This document shows positions 1-10,946 of a DNA stretch of 64,000 bases, piece by piece. Positions within the stretch are counted from its first letter, which is position 1. Each line of letters opens with the position of its first letter. The stretch is from Circinella minor. Lineage: Eukaryota > Mucoromycota > Mucoromycetes > Mucorales > Lichtheimiaceae. The translations under genes and the position numbers were made by a program. Location: contig JAEPRB010000103.1 of the NCBI GenBank assembly GCA_016758965.1, positions 1-64,000 on the forward strand, read 5' to 3'. The notes below the pieces were generated by a model. The model was given only the letters and a program-made list of their open reading frames with translations, searched no databases and had not been told where the DNA came from.

Positions 1-1142
1 AATATCATTATAAGGGAAAGGGAAGGTACGAATGAAAAAGAAGTATTGTCAGGTAGTTTTTGAAAAACAACAGGGTAATAATTATCTAGTAGAAGTGCGA
101 CTAAAGAGGTTACGTATGTTACGGAAAAAAAAAAGTGAAAAAGGGAAATAACTCTTAGGTTTTGCTTAAGTTTTTTTTTTTTTTTATTAGGTGCCCGCAA
201 TGAGTCTTTTTGATATCAATCAACCGAGCTCTTTTTTATTTTATTTTTTTTGCTCTTAAATGGTATTGTTCATTAAGTATAGAGTTTGATTTCCCGCCCA
301 TATAAAATAATAAGGGGTTATTAAAAAAGGAGGGGAGGGGGGTTATTGTATATAATTATATGCATAGACTATGTTGAGTTGTTATTAATACTTGTGTGTG
401 TGTGAAAAGGAGAAGGATTTAATGTGACAATAATAATGATGATCATCAGCAAGTCAATTAGGGTGGTACATAGAAGGTAACGAAATTATTAAGTGAATTA
501 ATACCCACTTGCCTCAACTATGTTGACAACAAAGCTCAGTCATATGGTGTTGCTATCAAAAGAAAAGAAAAAAAGGCGCTACTAGCGTATATCATCAACA
601 ATTCTTTTTCTCCATCTTCGTCATCCCAAACGGTGGGAAATTTAAAAGATTGCTTATTATTTGTCCTCGTGAATTTATTTTTGGTCTATCAATTTCCATT
701 TATCTAAATAAAAGAAGTGGTAATATAAAAGTATCAAATCAAAAGTTTATTTTAAATAGTAATACTTTACATTGTTATTGACAACAATTAATAATTTTAT
801 ATAACAAAACAAGTGAACACAAAACTTTTATTTATTTTGGACTGAATGAATATCGTCAACGAAATTTTATATACAATCATATATAGTGCTATAATTTATA
901 GTATTAAGAAAATGAGTACCATTTTTATGTATTATTATTTATTTGGGTTATAATATTCATAAACAAGAACTAATGGAAACTGATAAAGACAATTGTATCT
1001 CAATTAAGTTGATCTAATAAACCAAGTCATGTTATGAACATAAGATACACGTGATGCTTTATTGTCAAATGCATGTAACAAATAGGTATTTTCTGCATCG
1101 TCGTACCATTTTTGAATTAATTAAAAACATAGATGATGAAAC

Positions 1143-1189
<47 letters not shown>
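1..1189. other. Intergenic, AT-rich, no supported gene
   Basis: This stretch lies downstream of the cullin gene. I see only short frames here, including a 39-codon basic frame at 32-151 (+) with no recognisable similarity, and poly-T runs. No tRNA-like or repeat-element structure was recognised. Confidence 0.6.
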
Positions 1190-1190
<1 letters not shown>

Positions 1191-1192
1191 TA
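1144..1192. repeat. TTA/TAA trinucleotide microsatellite
   Basis: About sixteen TTA units lie directly against the last codons of the cullin gene. Read on the minus strand, the cullin stop codon TAA is followed at once by the repeat, so the repeat forms the start of the 3' UTR. Confidence 0.9.
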
Positions 1193-4100
1193 TGGTACAT
1201 ATTTATAAATAAAAGCTTGTTCTCGTACAATATGTTGTCTATTATTATATTATTTTTCATTCAATTATTATTATTATATCATCTTATAAATCATTCACAA
1301 AAGATAATGAAACTTACTTGTTAATAACATATTCAATTCCAGTTTTCAATTCTCGTGCCTATAATATTAATAAATCATACATATCAAATATTTATATAAA
1401 TATAAATATATTACAAGTTAAATAGATCAAATCATTATTCTATACATACCTCCATTGAAAATGGTAATACTGATCGTAATTCGGCTGCAAGTTCAATATG
1501 TTTGAGTCTTAACTTTTTCTTCATAATACGTACAGTAGCAGCTGCAATCTATAATAATATCAAGACAATTCTCAGTATTGTTTCCTTTTTTTATATATAT
1601 ATATATTATATTTGACTCAAGGAATAATAAATAGCATTGTGTACCTGATGTTTTCTGTTTTCAAGTAACTGTCTTTTAGCTACTTCATTATCCAATTTGA
1701 TTTGTTCTACTTCATCTCCTTCAATAAACTGTTTGGATGACTTTTTATTCAATATAATTATACTTTGTTGATAAATAAAATCAACATTATATTCATAATA
1801 ATTAACATTATTATAATTAGTATCAAATCTTCTTGTTAGTAGAGGTACTCTTTCTTGACATAAAACATCGACTTCGCGTTCAATTTCTAATTTTTCTAAA
1901 TATATTTATATTTTGCTAGTTAGTGAGTAGTAGAGTAGTAATAATAATAGAATAGAAACGGAGAGTTACTAAATAAATAAGATATACATACCTATAGATA
2001 ATGTGAATGTAATTTCTTCCAAAGTCCATGATTTTTTATTTATATCATTGAATAATAAAAGAATTTTTGCCTGTGTATAATTAGATACAATTGTTTTCGG
2101 ACCAAAATCAAAGTTGCCAGTCAATATGACCGTTCCCAAAGAGGAGACCCATTGTAATTTTTTTTGCTTGAATTTTTCGACATAAAAATCGCGATACGAA
2201 TCAAGGTGAGATACAATCTATTATAATAATTTATTAATAATAATATTGTTACGTATTATGTTCAAAGAATGTGGACTATTGTACATAGTTACCTCAGATG
2301 GCATTATTATTGATGAGGATTCTGTTTCCTTTGTTGGTATCGAAACTGTAAATGACCATGTTGCTTTCGAAAGTGTGAGAATGTGTATATTATTATTAGC
2401 AGGTGTATTTCGATTTTTCTATAAATATAACATAAATTTTAATAACAATTATGAGTTAAAGTTTCGTTTGTTATGGTAATGCTATTGCTACTATCATTAA
2501 CACTATTATCATTTAGTAACGGCTTACTGTGAACTCTTCATAATAAAGTTGTTTTGATATATCAACATCTTTAATCATCGACTCCATTTTCTCTGTATAT
2601 TCTGGACCACAGGCTAATTTTTTATATACAATAAACCATGTTATTATTTCGTTATTTGTATTATTATAATAATTGTAAAGTTGATAATAACAGTAAAAAA
2701 AAAAAAAAACTCATGTACCAGATGCTAAAATTTTGAGAATGATTTTTTCATGTTCAATATATGTGCAATGTGATAAAAGTCGTTCTGAGAGAGAGATACG
2801 ATAACTGTTTTCAAATACATCTTTATCTAATTAAAATTTATTTGTTAAGACAATGCAACTCTTTATTTGTTGTTACAATAAAGTAGAATTATATAGTAAG
2901 CCATACATGTTCACTAATAACTAACCTTGTAAAAATCGAAATAAGGATACCATTTGATGACAAGTATCTTCAATGACTTTTGTCTTTTTTTTCTTCTGTA
3001 TATCAATATAGAGTTATAAATACGTATAAAACGTTACGTGTTAACAATAGATAGTAGCATTTACTACCAGTATATATATTGCTTATCACCTCATCAATAA
3101 ACCCAAACGAACGTAACTTTGCATCCATAAATTCAATCAATGATCGACATATATTTTGTTCATGATCAATGATAAGCTGTTTAAACCCATCATTTATTGA
3201 TCCTAAAACAATTTCGTCTTGATTCATTATATCATTTACAAGGGTTTCCAATTTATTTTTAAACTTGAGAATATATTTTACTAGTAGAATATCATTGTTT
3301 TTGTTCTTGTTGACAGGATAATGCTTTTTGTTAAAAAATAGAACACCACGTTCCTAAAAAAGGTGTAAAGGATTAGTTTATTATTACAGTGAAAGTGTAA
3401 TAAAGCAATATATAAATATACATGTGATAGTACCTTGATATAAGATACAAGTGATTGACATATAACAGATAACTTTTCAGACGTGGACACATAATATAAC
3501 ATTTGAAGTGATCGAGTATCACTCAAATCTAGCATACGATATAAACCTATTTCAAATTGGAGTGTATAAATCATATTATCACTGTTAATATTAGTTATAA
3601 ATCTTAATTCCCACAAAATACGTATACATCTAATTAAACGTGTATTACCTTTTGTTACCAAAGTTTCCAAGTTGTCAAGGATCCACTTGTCGAGTACAAT
3701 TTTAGATAATTTGTGTCTGGTACTTAATAACAAATATGCCTGTTGATCTGATTCTTCATATTCAAACTGATGTTTGGTATATTTAATGTAATCCGAAACT
3801 GAAAGTTTCGATAATAATCGTCGTGCTTCTTGTTCATAAAAATTGGACATACTTGTCAATAGTCTCGGTTCAAACTCATTTTTATAAAGTCCAAGTTCTT
3901 GTAACATTTGTGTAATTGAACTTAAAAGATTAATGTCGACCCTTCGACCCATTCTAATAATATATATATATATATATAAATAATAAATTCAATTTTTCAT
4001 CTTCTGCTATTATTGTTTCACAGTGTTACCTGTCATATCTCATTAAGATCAACAAATTAGTAAGTAAACGTTCCTTAACCATGCTTTGTTGTACAATATA

Positions 4101-4815
4101 TTTTTTGAAAAAGCTGATTCCCAGATCACTAAATAATAAAGGGATCATGTATATGCATTAGATGTAGTTTATCAAAAAAGAATAGTATAAATTCGAATAA
4201 CTCACACAATTGAGCGATAAGGTGTATTCCTTATAACATAATTACGATCCAATTCAGAAAGTATTTGACTGATTTGTTTCTATATAAATAACTATATTAT
4301 TAGTTACTTATTCGAATTGTATTTTAATAAGTACGTAATATATAGACAACAAAATATTCATCTACCAATTGATCTTTTTTCTCAAGCCAAGTAGTATTAA
4401 GGTAACCAAGGAAATCATCGTTAGATAGAGCCATTCTATATCAAATAAAATGAATAATTTTATGAAACAATTTATTTGATATATAATTTTTTTAAACTTA
4501 CGTTTTCCAAAAATCAGTTTGATCTACAAAGTAAGCAACGAGCTCATTATTTAATCGAATATATAGTCTTTCCGCTTTACCACATTGACAAATATTTGTA
4601 CCGAGCTAAATGAATGAATTCAATATACTTTGGTCAAATAACGATAACTTCAAAAAAAAAAAAAAGATTTGGATGGTAATAAATAAAAACAAGATGATAG
4701 TTACTTCATAAGCAGTTTGAATATTTATCAAATGCTTACTTTTACCTTCTAATATTGAGGTAATAAGTAAACGATGATTTTCCCAAGCTATTTCAAAATA
4801 CGAGTCTTGAGACAT
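1190..4815 (-). CDS. Cullin (CUL4-like) ubiquitin-ligase scaffold, multi-exon
   Basis: Cullins are elongated scaffolds that hold a RING protein and E2 at the C-terminus and substrate adaptors at the N-terminus. Exons read in order on the minus strand give an N-terminal cullin repeat (W-E-N-H near the start), a DVFE..Y...L..RLL-type segment, a CG-P-E-Y-T..ME-M-KD-type segment, a QW-SSLGT segment and a winged-helix C-terminus. The neddylation region reads RKHQIAAATVRIMKKK, with the acceptor lysine after RIM retained. The last exons are short: one at about 1331-1373 (ARELKTGIEYVIN) and a terminal one at about 1190-1240 ending K-Y-V-P-stop. I chose the start at 4815 because the N-terminal helix begins there; a further upstream exon cannot be excluded. 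The sequence is divergent. The middle part resembles CUL4 more than CUL1 or CUL3, but the subfamily is an inference. Confidence 0.8.
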
Positions 4816-5252
4816 ATATTCGATTGGCTCTATTTGTTATTATAAAAAAATTAAATAAGCGTTTACTACTATTATTATTACTATCGTATAAAGCACGCGT
4901 TTTTTTAGGTATTTCGTGTGTCAAAATCGGGGAATGAGATTTATGGACGATTCTCACAAGAGCTTCATTTATTTAATGATAATAATACCTTTCAGGTTTT
5001 TTACATTAAAACCTCTATCAACTTGCATTGCATTGTCATTCTTTTGTTCATGTAACTTGAATTCGAACAGCATAACGTTATTTCTATTTTATTTTTGAGT
5101 TACGTTTCAACAAAAAAAAAAAAGAAAGACAGCGGACAGTAGTGATAAATTTTATTCGCATAGTAACACAAAGAACAACCTTTTACTTTGTGCTATTAAA
5201 AGAATGATAATAGTAGTAGTAACAGTGTACATTTTGTTTATTATTTTATAAT

Positions 5253-6425
5253 TTATTGAGCTACTTTGGATGCAACTTTTGTTGCAGCAACAAAACATAG
5301 CATATGATATGCAATACCAGCCGTTGTATAGGCTTGTGGCATTTCACGATCGGGTTCCATATAATCTACTTTTCTTCGTATCCATGTTCTTACCATGGGA
5401 GGTAAATATTTATAATGGGGTGAATCAAACTGTAATCGTCGATGACATCGAAAACATGGTTCAGTAAATAAATTGTAATAACTTGCAATCCAATGTAATA
5501 TACTTGATATGGCTTCTCTTGCTGGTAATACACTCATATCTTGAAATGCCATATCTGCTAATACGTTTAATTTTTGAAATACTAAAGGTTGTTCCTGATG
5601 AGGAGGTCTCTAAATATATTGTAATATAAAATCAAGTAATATGAATATCAGTGGTTGACAATGTAGGCATTTTTTTTTAAAAAATAAAAATAAAAATAAA
5701 AATAAAAGAACTTACATTTGTTGAACTATTCACTTCATATCGATGAAATGTGATTGTATCAGACGCACGATAATAATCTACTTCAAGAGTTGCAGTTAAT
5801 GCCTTGAGCACAGTAACCTATAAATCACCATTTGATTACTACCACCTTTCATATAATAATATATAGTAATTAATAATAATAAAAAAATCACTTACAGTGA
5901 AACTACAAGATGATCCTGACACTGTATCACATTCTGGTTTATTAAAATGAACAGATATTTCTACATGATTAGGTTTTTCATGGGCCAGCCATTCATTAAT
6001 TTGTGTAGTGATATAGCTATTATTATTATTATTATTAGTATATAAAAATTACTTGATTATATTAACATATTAACATCTCATCCAATTATATAAAAGTATA
6101 AATAACATACTTTGGTGTCGTTGAAAGTGATTTTTTTTCTAAAACAACATGTGAAAGTTGTTTTAATGCTTGATCTGTATTCTTTTTAATAACCAAACAA
6201 GGATCTTTAGGTCGACCAGCATTATTTTCTGCTTGTCTTCGTTCTTCAGCAGCAGCATTATTTTCTACAGCACTACAAATTATATACACATATATATACA
6301 CTAATTAATATTTTTTTTTCTTTATTCATCTTAAACTATACTAATTCTTACTTTTTTATAGTAGGCCAATGATATGTCTTATTAGCAGCCACTTGCGCGT
6401 ATGAAAGTCCACCTAATAATAATGC

Positions 6426-6463
<38 letters not shown>

Positions 6464-6833
6464 TTCGAAAGAAGGTGTCCATGAATAATATTCATTATAT
6501 GTAATGTATAAAATACCTTTAAGTACTTCACTTTCAGCAGCAAGTCGATTTAATCCTCTTTTCACATGATTAAGTCGATCGCCAAATGCATGAACATAAT
6601 TAGGACCTTTTGTTTCTTGTAGAACTAAAGAAGTAAAGTCTTTTAATGCTGAACGTACTTCGGAGATCTAGAGAAACAAACAACAACACCATAAAAACTT
6701 TAGTTTTTTTTTTTTTTTTTCTCAGAGGTTTTTTATTTTAGAAAAAAAAAAAAAAACTAACAGTTGCTAAGGTTTCATTTATTTTAACAATGTCTTGTTC
6801 GATTTCTCCAAGTGATCGAGAAGTATCTGTCAT
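5253..6833 (-). CDS. Mediator complex subunit 27 (MED27)
   Basis: Mediator bridges transcription activators and RNA polymerase II, and MED27 is a tail/upper-middle subunit. About six exons join. The N-terminus reads MTDTSRSLGEIEQDI and is followed by a helical segment. The last large exon (5253-5609) carries the family's C-terminal zinc-binding region: EPCFRCHRRL, then LPPMVRTW, then GIAYHMLC. The C-x2-C pair and the late H-x2-C pair match the expected metal ligands. Introns are short with GTATGT/GTAAGT donors. The gene lies 437 bases beyond the cullin start on the same strand. Its upstream region is one arm of a long inverted repeat, starting about 100 bp from the ATG, so its promoter is probably part of the duplicated sequence. 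Confidence 0.75.
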
Positions 6834-6930
6834 GGTGTTATATACTGGTAATAAAGGGGAAAAAGGGGAGATTATTGTCTCCGCTTACCACATTTTTGAT
6901 TTTATATAATTTTATATCTGTACAGTACGT

Positions 6931-7602
6931 AGAAATATAAAAAATGGGAAGGATAAAACACACTTTTTGGGATCTATCATCACAAAATGCTATCGACTGT
7001 AGTATAATCGTACGGTCATGAATATACTTTATTTAAACATCAATGTAATTACTAGGATATCAATATAAAAACAACATTTAAAAAGTTCACGAAAACAGAG
7101 CTATATAGCATTTGAATTAAAATTAATAAAGTTGCTAATATGAATGGAATGTCGAGATAATCAGTGTTTCGGGCGCGCATATCTACAAAATCGATTTATA
7201 AAACGTACTATCGACACCAATAATTATATATATATGTATTTTTATTCATGTTAAGGAACTTTAGCGAACTTTTGAAAATCGTCAAAACTCAAGTTTGACA
7301 GTTTAGGGTACGTAGTAACTGGCCATGGTAATTCAATAGATAAGCAATAAATGTAGCACAGAAGAAATAAGTTGCTATGCAACCATATATTACGATTCAC
7401 AGAATCGTGTCCTTTCTATTTTCTATTCTTTGTATAAACTAGCTGCTAAAGTTCTTCATTCTTGAACACAATGTATTTAGTCTATTAAAAGCGCGGCTTT
7501 ATGTACATTCAGATTATTGCTTGAAAACAGCAAATGTATATTCCGCATGAACTCCTTTTACACCTTTGTTTTTTTCTTGAAAAAAAAAATGGATCGGTTG
7601 CT
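6931..7602 (+). repeat. Left arm of long inverted repeat
   Basis: This segment of about 670 bp recurs in inverse orientation at 8107-8779. Only scattered substitutions and small indels were seen over the compared stretches, for example an AT-dinucleotide length change and a 3-nt deletion beside AGGGTA. It covers the region upstream of MED27. It contains no long reading frame. The inner end has an ATGGATCGGTTGC sequence that is also present, slightly changed, at the inner end of the other arm. Confidence 0.9.
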
Positions 7603-8106
7603 GTTGACACTGATTGAGTAATAAAAAATTTTGCACTATAAAGGACGCACAAGAATTATAAATAGGATGTCAGATAATCATTCAAAGTTACTGCAATATT
7701 GAAGTCGACGAAGGCTACGTATGATATTTCCAAATGACATTCAGAATCGTCTACATCAATGGAACATATAGTGTGTACTACCATTAAACCAAAACTACTA
7801 CTTCTTTAAATGAATACGTAGGATTAAAGTAAAAGATATTTATGATTAGCTTCCTCGTAAATAAGATTAATATCAGCTAGTATATACATATATAGTCTTA
7901 CTATTATGAAGCCCTCCTCCCAGGAGGCTAATAAAAAAGGGTATAAGTACACGTTTAGAATATTTTTTTGAACTCTCTAAAGTGGTAAATTTAAACATAG
8001 AAGACGACAGGATAGTAATCCAGAATCAATAGCACAACCAAAGACACTACAGTCAAAGTAAGCACAATCATAGGGATGACGCGATTTTTCGTGATCATTC
8101 TTTTTT
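7603..8106. other. Single-copy spacer of the inverted repeat
   Basis: About 500 bp lie between the two arms and are not duplicated. On the minus strand the spacer holds most of a short membrane-protein-like frame (7991-8098). No transposase-like frame is visible. Confidence 0.6.
7991..8098 (-). CDS. Candidate 35-residue single-pass membrane ORF
   Basis: The frame from ATG at 8098 encodes a basic start (MITKNR), then one long hydrophobic stretch rich in V, L and I, ending in LDYYPVVFYV and a stop. The same frame stays open upstream into the right arm of the inverted repeat (to 8176), where it crosses an A-run. No family is recognised. Hydrophobic short frames are common by chance in AT-rich DNA, so this is only a candidate. 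Confidence 0.2.
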   Translation of the reverse strand: MITKNRVIPMIVLTLTVVSLVVLLILDYYPVVFYV

Positions 8107-8779
8107 GGCAACTGATCCATCTTTTTTTTTTAAAAAAAAAACAAAGGTGTAAAAGGAATTCATGCGGAATATGCATTTGCTGTTTTCAAGCAATAATCTG
8201 AATGTACATAAAGCCGCGCTTTTAATAGACTAAATACATTGTGTTCAAGAATGAAGAACTTTAGCAGCTAGTTTATACAAAGAATAGAAAATAGAAAGGA
8301 CACGATTCTGTGAATCGTAGTATATGGTTGCATAGCAACTTATTTCTTCTGTGCTACATTTATTGCTTATCTATTGAATTACCATTGGCCAGTTACTACC
8401 CTAAACTGTCAAACTTGAGTTTTGACGATTTTCAAAAGTTTGCTAAAGTTCCTTAACATGAATAAAAATACATATATATATATATAATTATTGGTGTCGG
8501 TAGTACGTTTTATAAATCGATTTTGTAGATATGCGCGCCCGAAACACTGATTATCTCGACATTCCATTCATACTAGCAACTTTATTAATTTTAATTCAAA
8601 TGCTATATAGCTCTGTTTTCGTGAATTTTTTAAATGTTGTTTTTATATTGATATCCTAGTAATTACATTGATGTTTAAATAAAGTATACTCAGGACCGTA
8701 CGATCATACTACAATCGATAGAATTTTGTGATGATAGATCCCAAAAAGTGTATTTTATCCTTCCATTATTTATATTTTT
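8107..8779 (-). repeat. Right arm of long inverted repeat
   Basis: This is the inverted partner of 6931-7602. It ends about 380 bp from the EBP1-like stop codon. The outer ends of both arms share an A-rich flank and a GGATAAAA..CACTTTTTGGG sequence. I could not define a target-site duplication. Confidence 0.9.
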
Positions 8780-9159
8780 AAATGCACAACACTGAAATTT
8801 ATTAAGTAAATAACTTATTCTATAAACAATGAGAATTACTTCATTTATAATAGTATAGAACAATTATCATCATCACCAAATATAAAACACAATATTTAAC
8901 TATGAGAAAAAATAATAATAATATTTAATTCAGACGAAATAATACAAAATTTGTTGAATGGATGCAGAGACAAAGAGAGAGAGAGAGAGAAAAAGAAGAA
9001 AAGAAGAAAAATTATGAGTAATTTTGGTGGTCTAACGTATATATACAGAAATATAATATAAAAGGAATGTATGTTTGCGTAGGTGTGTTCTGTGTGGATG
9101 GGTGTTTTTTTTAAGACAAATGCTAATAAAGTAATAGAAAAAAAAATTAAGTAGCTTTT

Positions 9160-10946
9160 TTATGCCATATCCACATCTTCAACCTATTATTAAAAAAAAT
9201 ATTATTATTAAGTTAATAAATGAAATATTACTATATCTTTCTCTCCTCATAATATATATATATATCTGTATGTGTGTGTGTGTGTGAATACATACCGCTA
9301 TACGATGTTCACCAAAGTTAATATTTACTTGAGGTAATGACTTTTCATTGACAGCTTTAATAATTTCCATTGGAAGTTCTGAAGCAAGAATTTGAGAAGT
9401 AGGAGTTTGTTCTGGTATGCTGTATTGTGAATGAACATAAGGAAGTGCCATGGGCAAAGTAGTACGAATCAATCCTTTGGGAGTTACCAAGACTGTAAGT
9501 TTAAATTGTGCAACAATATCTGATTTTTGTCCTGTACGCATAGGTGTATAAGGTGTAATAAGTTCATGTTGAACAAGCGATGTTAAACCAAGACGTGCTT
9601 GATTAGTGGACAAAGATCTACATGGTTATAAATCGATTTAGTTATTTTTTTTTTCCTTTTCTTAATAGTACTATTCATCCAGTCCTCTTAGTATGAGTAG
9701 ATATATATAACTTCCCAAAAAAAAAAAAATTACTTACCGTGATGCAAAGGGGAAAACAGAGTGTTTGGCATTAATTTCATTATAAGCAGTTCTAGCAGCC
9801 TTCATTTTTAATTGGTATGACTTGTTAACATCCCGTTGGAAAACACATGGTTTATCTTCTGCAGGCTTAGTTTTACCATCCCCTGTTGTCATGACAATAT
9901 TCAATTGATATACTTGATTGGCTTCAATTTCAAAATCATATTTTTCCAAATCATCAACAAACATATCAGTAGCGAATCGGTTTTCAATATCTTTGCCAGC
10001 GCGAAGAACGAAACGTTTCATAGGAGAGGAATAGGTACCCTCAACAGGCTGACAGCGATAATAAAGACCAGCTTCAGTAATAGCACGTGTGATTTCAGAA
10101 GCTTTGACACCTGGTCTCAATAAACGCAATGCAGCTTCTTGAGCACAATAGGCTGCACAAATAACATCAGCAGCTGGACCTTGAATAGGTTGTTGAGGGT
10201 TGGGGTTGACAACGAGTGTATGTGCAGCGGTAGCAATGTATCCATTAATATGGGCACCCAATTCACTATGTAATAACAAAAGTATAAGTAAATAAGCAAG
10301 AATCTCTTTTCCCCTTACTTTATTATTATGATCTTCTTTCCCTTATACTTACATTTTAACGACATCACCAGGTTGTAAGTTATAATCAGTATCAGCAAGA
10401 GGGGACATGTATTGTACATAGTTGTTAACAGATACACAAGTAGGTACAGCAATACCACGTTCCATTGATTTGTACATACCATCAGCCTATATGAACAGAT
10501 TATTAGTATTATTATTATTAACATGATGACTACTATATCAAGTATAAATATATATAAGCATATCCATTTATCTTGTAAAAAGACGTAAATGAGATATAAA
10601 AATAAAAAACTTACATAGGCCGAAATAAGATCATCACCATATTGACAAAGATCACAAACTGAAATGCCAACAGCTACTTTATCGAGAACTTGTGGCAACA
10701 CAGCTAAAATATAAATAAAAAGAGCAAAAATAAATAAATAAAGGTTAATCGATCTAAAGTTTTTTTTAACGTGTTTCATTTTTCTTCATAAAAAAAAACT
10801 TGGCGGATCTGTCTTTTTTTTTTACCATTAACGATATTAGCCGAAAGTTTATATTTTTCAACCACATCAACATCGGTCAATGCATTATCAGCCGCAAATT
10901 TTGACGGTGTGTATTGGGTCATGGCCACTTCCATTGCTGCTGACAT
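9160..10946 (-). CDS. EBP1/PA2G4-type proliferation-associated protein (methionine-aminopeptidase fold)
   Basis: The assembled protein starts MSAAMEVAMTQYTPSKFDV and reads through the pita-bread aminopeptidase fold: LPQVLDKVAVGISVCDLCQ, NNYVQYMSPLADTDY, GDVVKINELGAHINGYIAT, LLRPGVKASEITRAI and VFQRDVNKSYQLKMK. This is the family of human PA2G4/EBP1 and fission yeast Cdb4, proteins that bind ribosomes and RNA. They keep the fold but lack aminopeptidase activity; metal ligands such as the second Asp of DxxxH are not kept in the usual pattern here. The terminal coding exon is only eight codons (VEDVDMA plus stop), after an intron with an AATAATAG acceptor. The start at 10946 is the first ATG of the conserved N-terminus. 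Confidence 0.85.

Noticed and set aside
1133..1324. Tyr-rich frame of 63 codons on the + strand
   Set aside because: It is the TTA/TAT microsatellite read as poly-Tyr and lies antisense to the cullin 3' end.
6931..8779. Interpretation of the inverted repeat as a DNA transposon
   Set aside because: No transposase frame, no clear target-site duplication, and the arms extend over the whole length rather than forming short termini. Kept as an inverted repeat of unknown origin.
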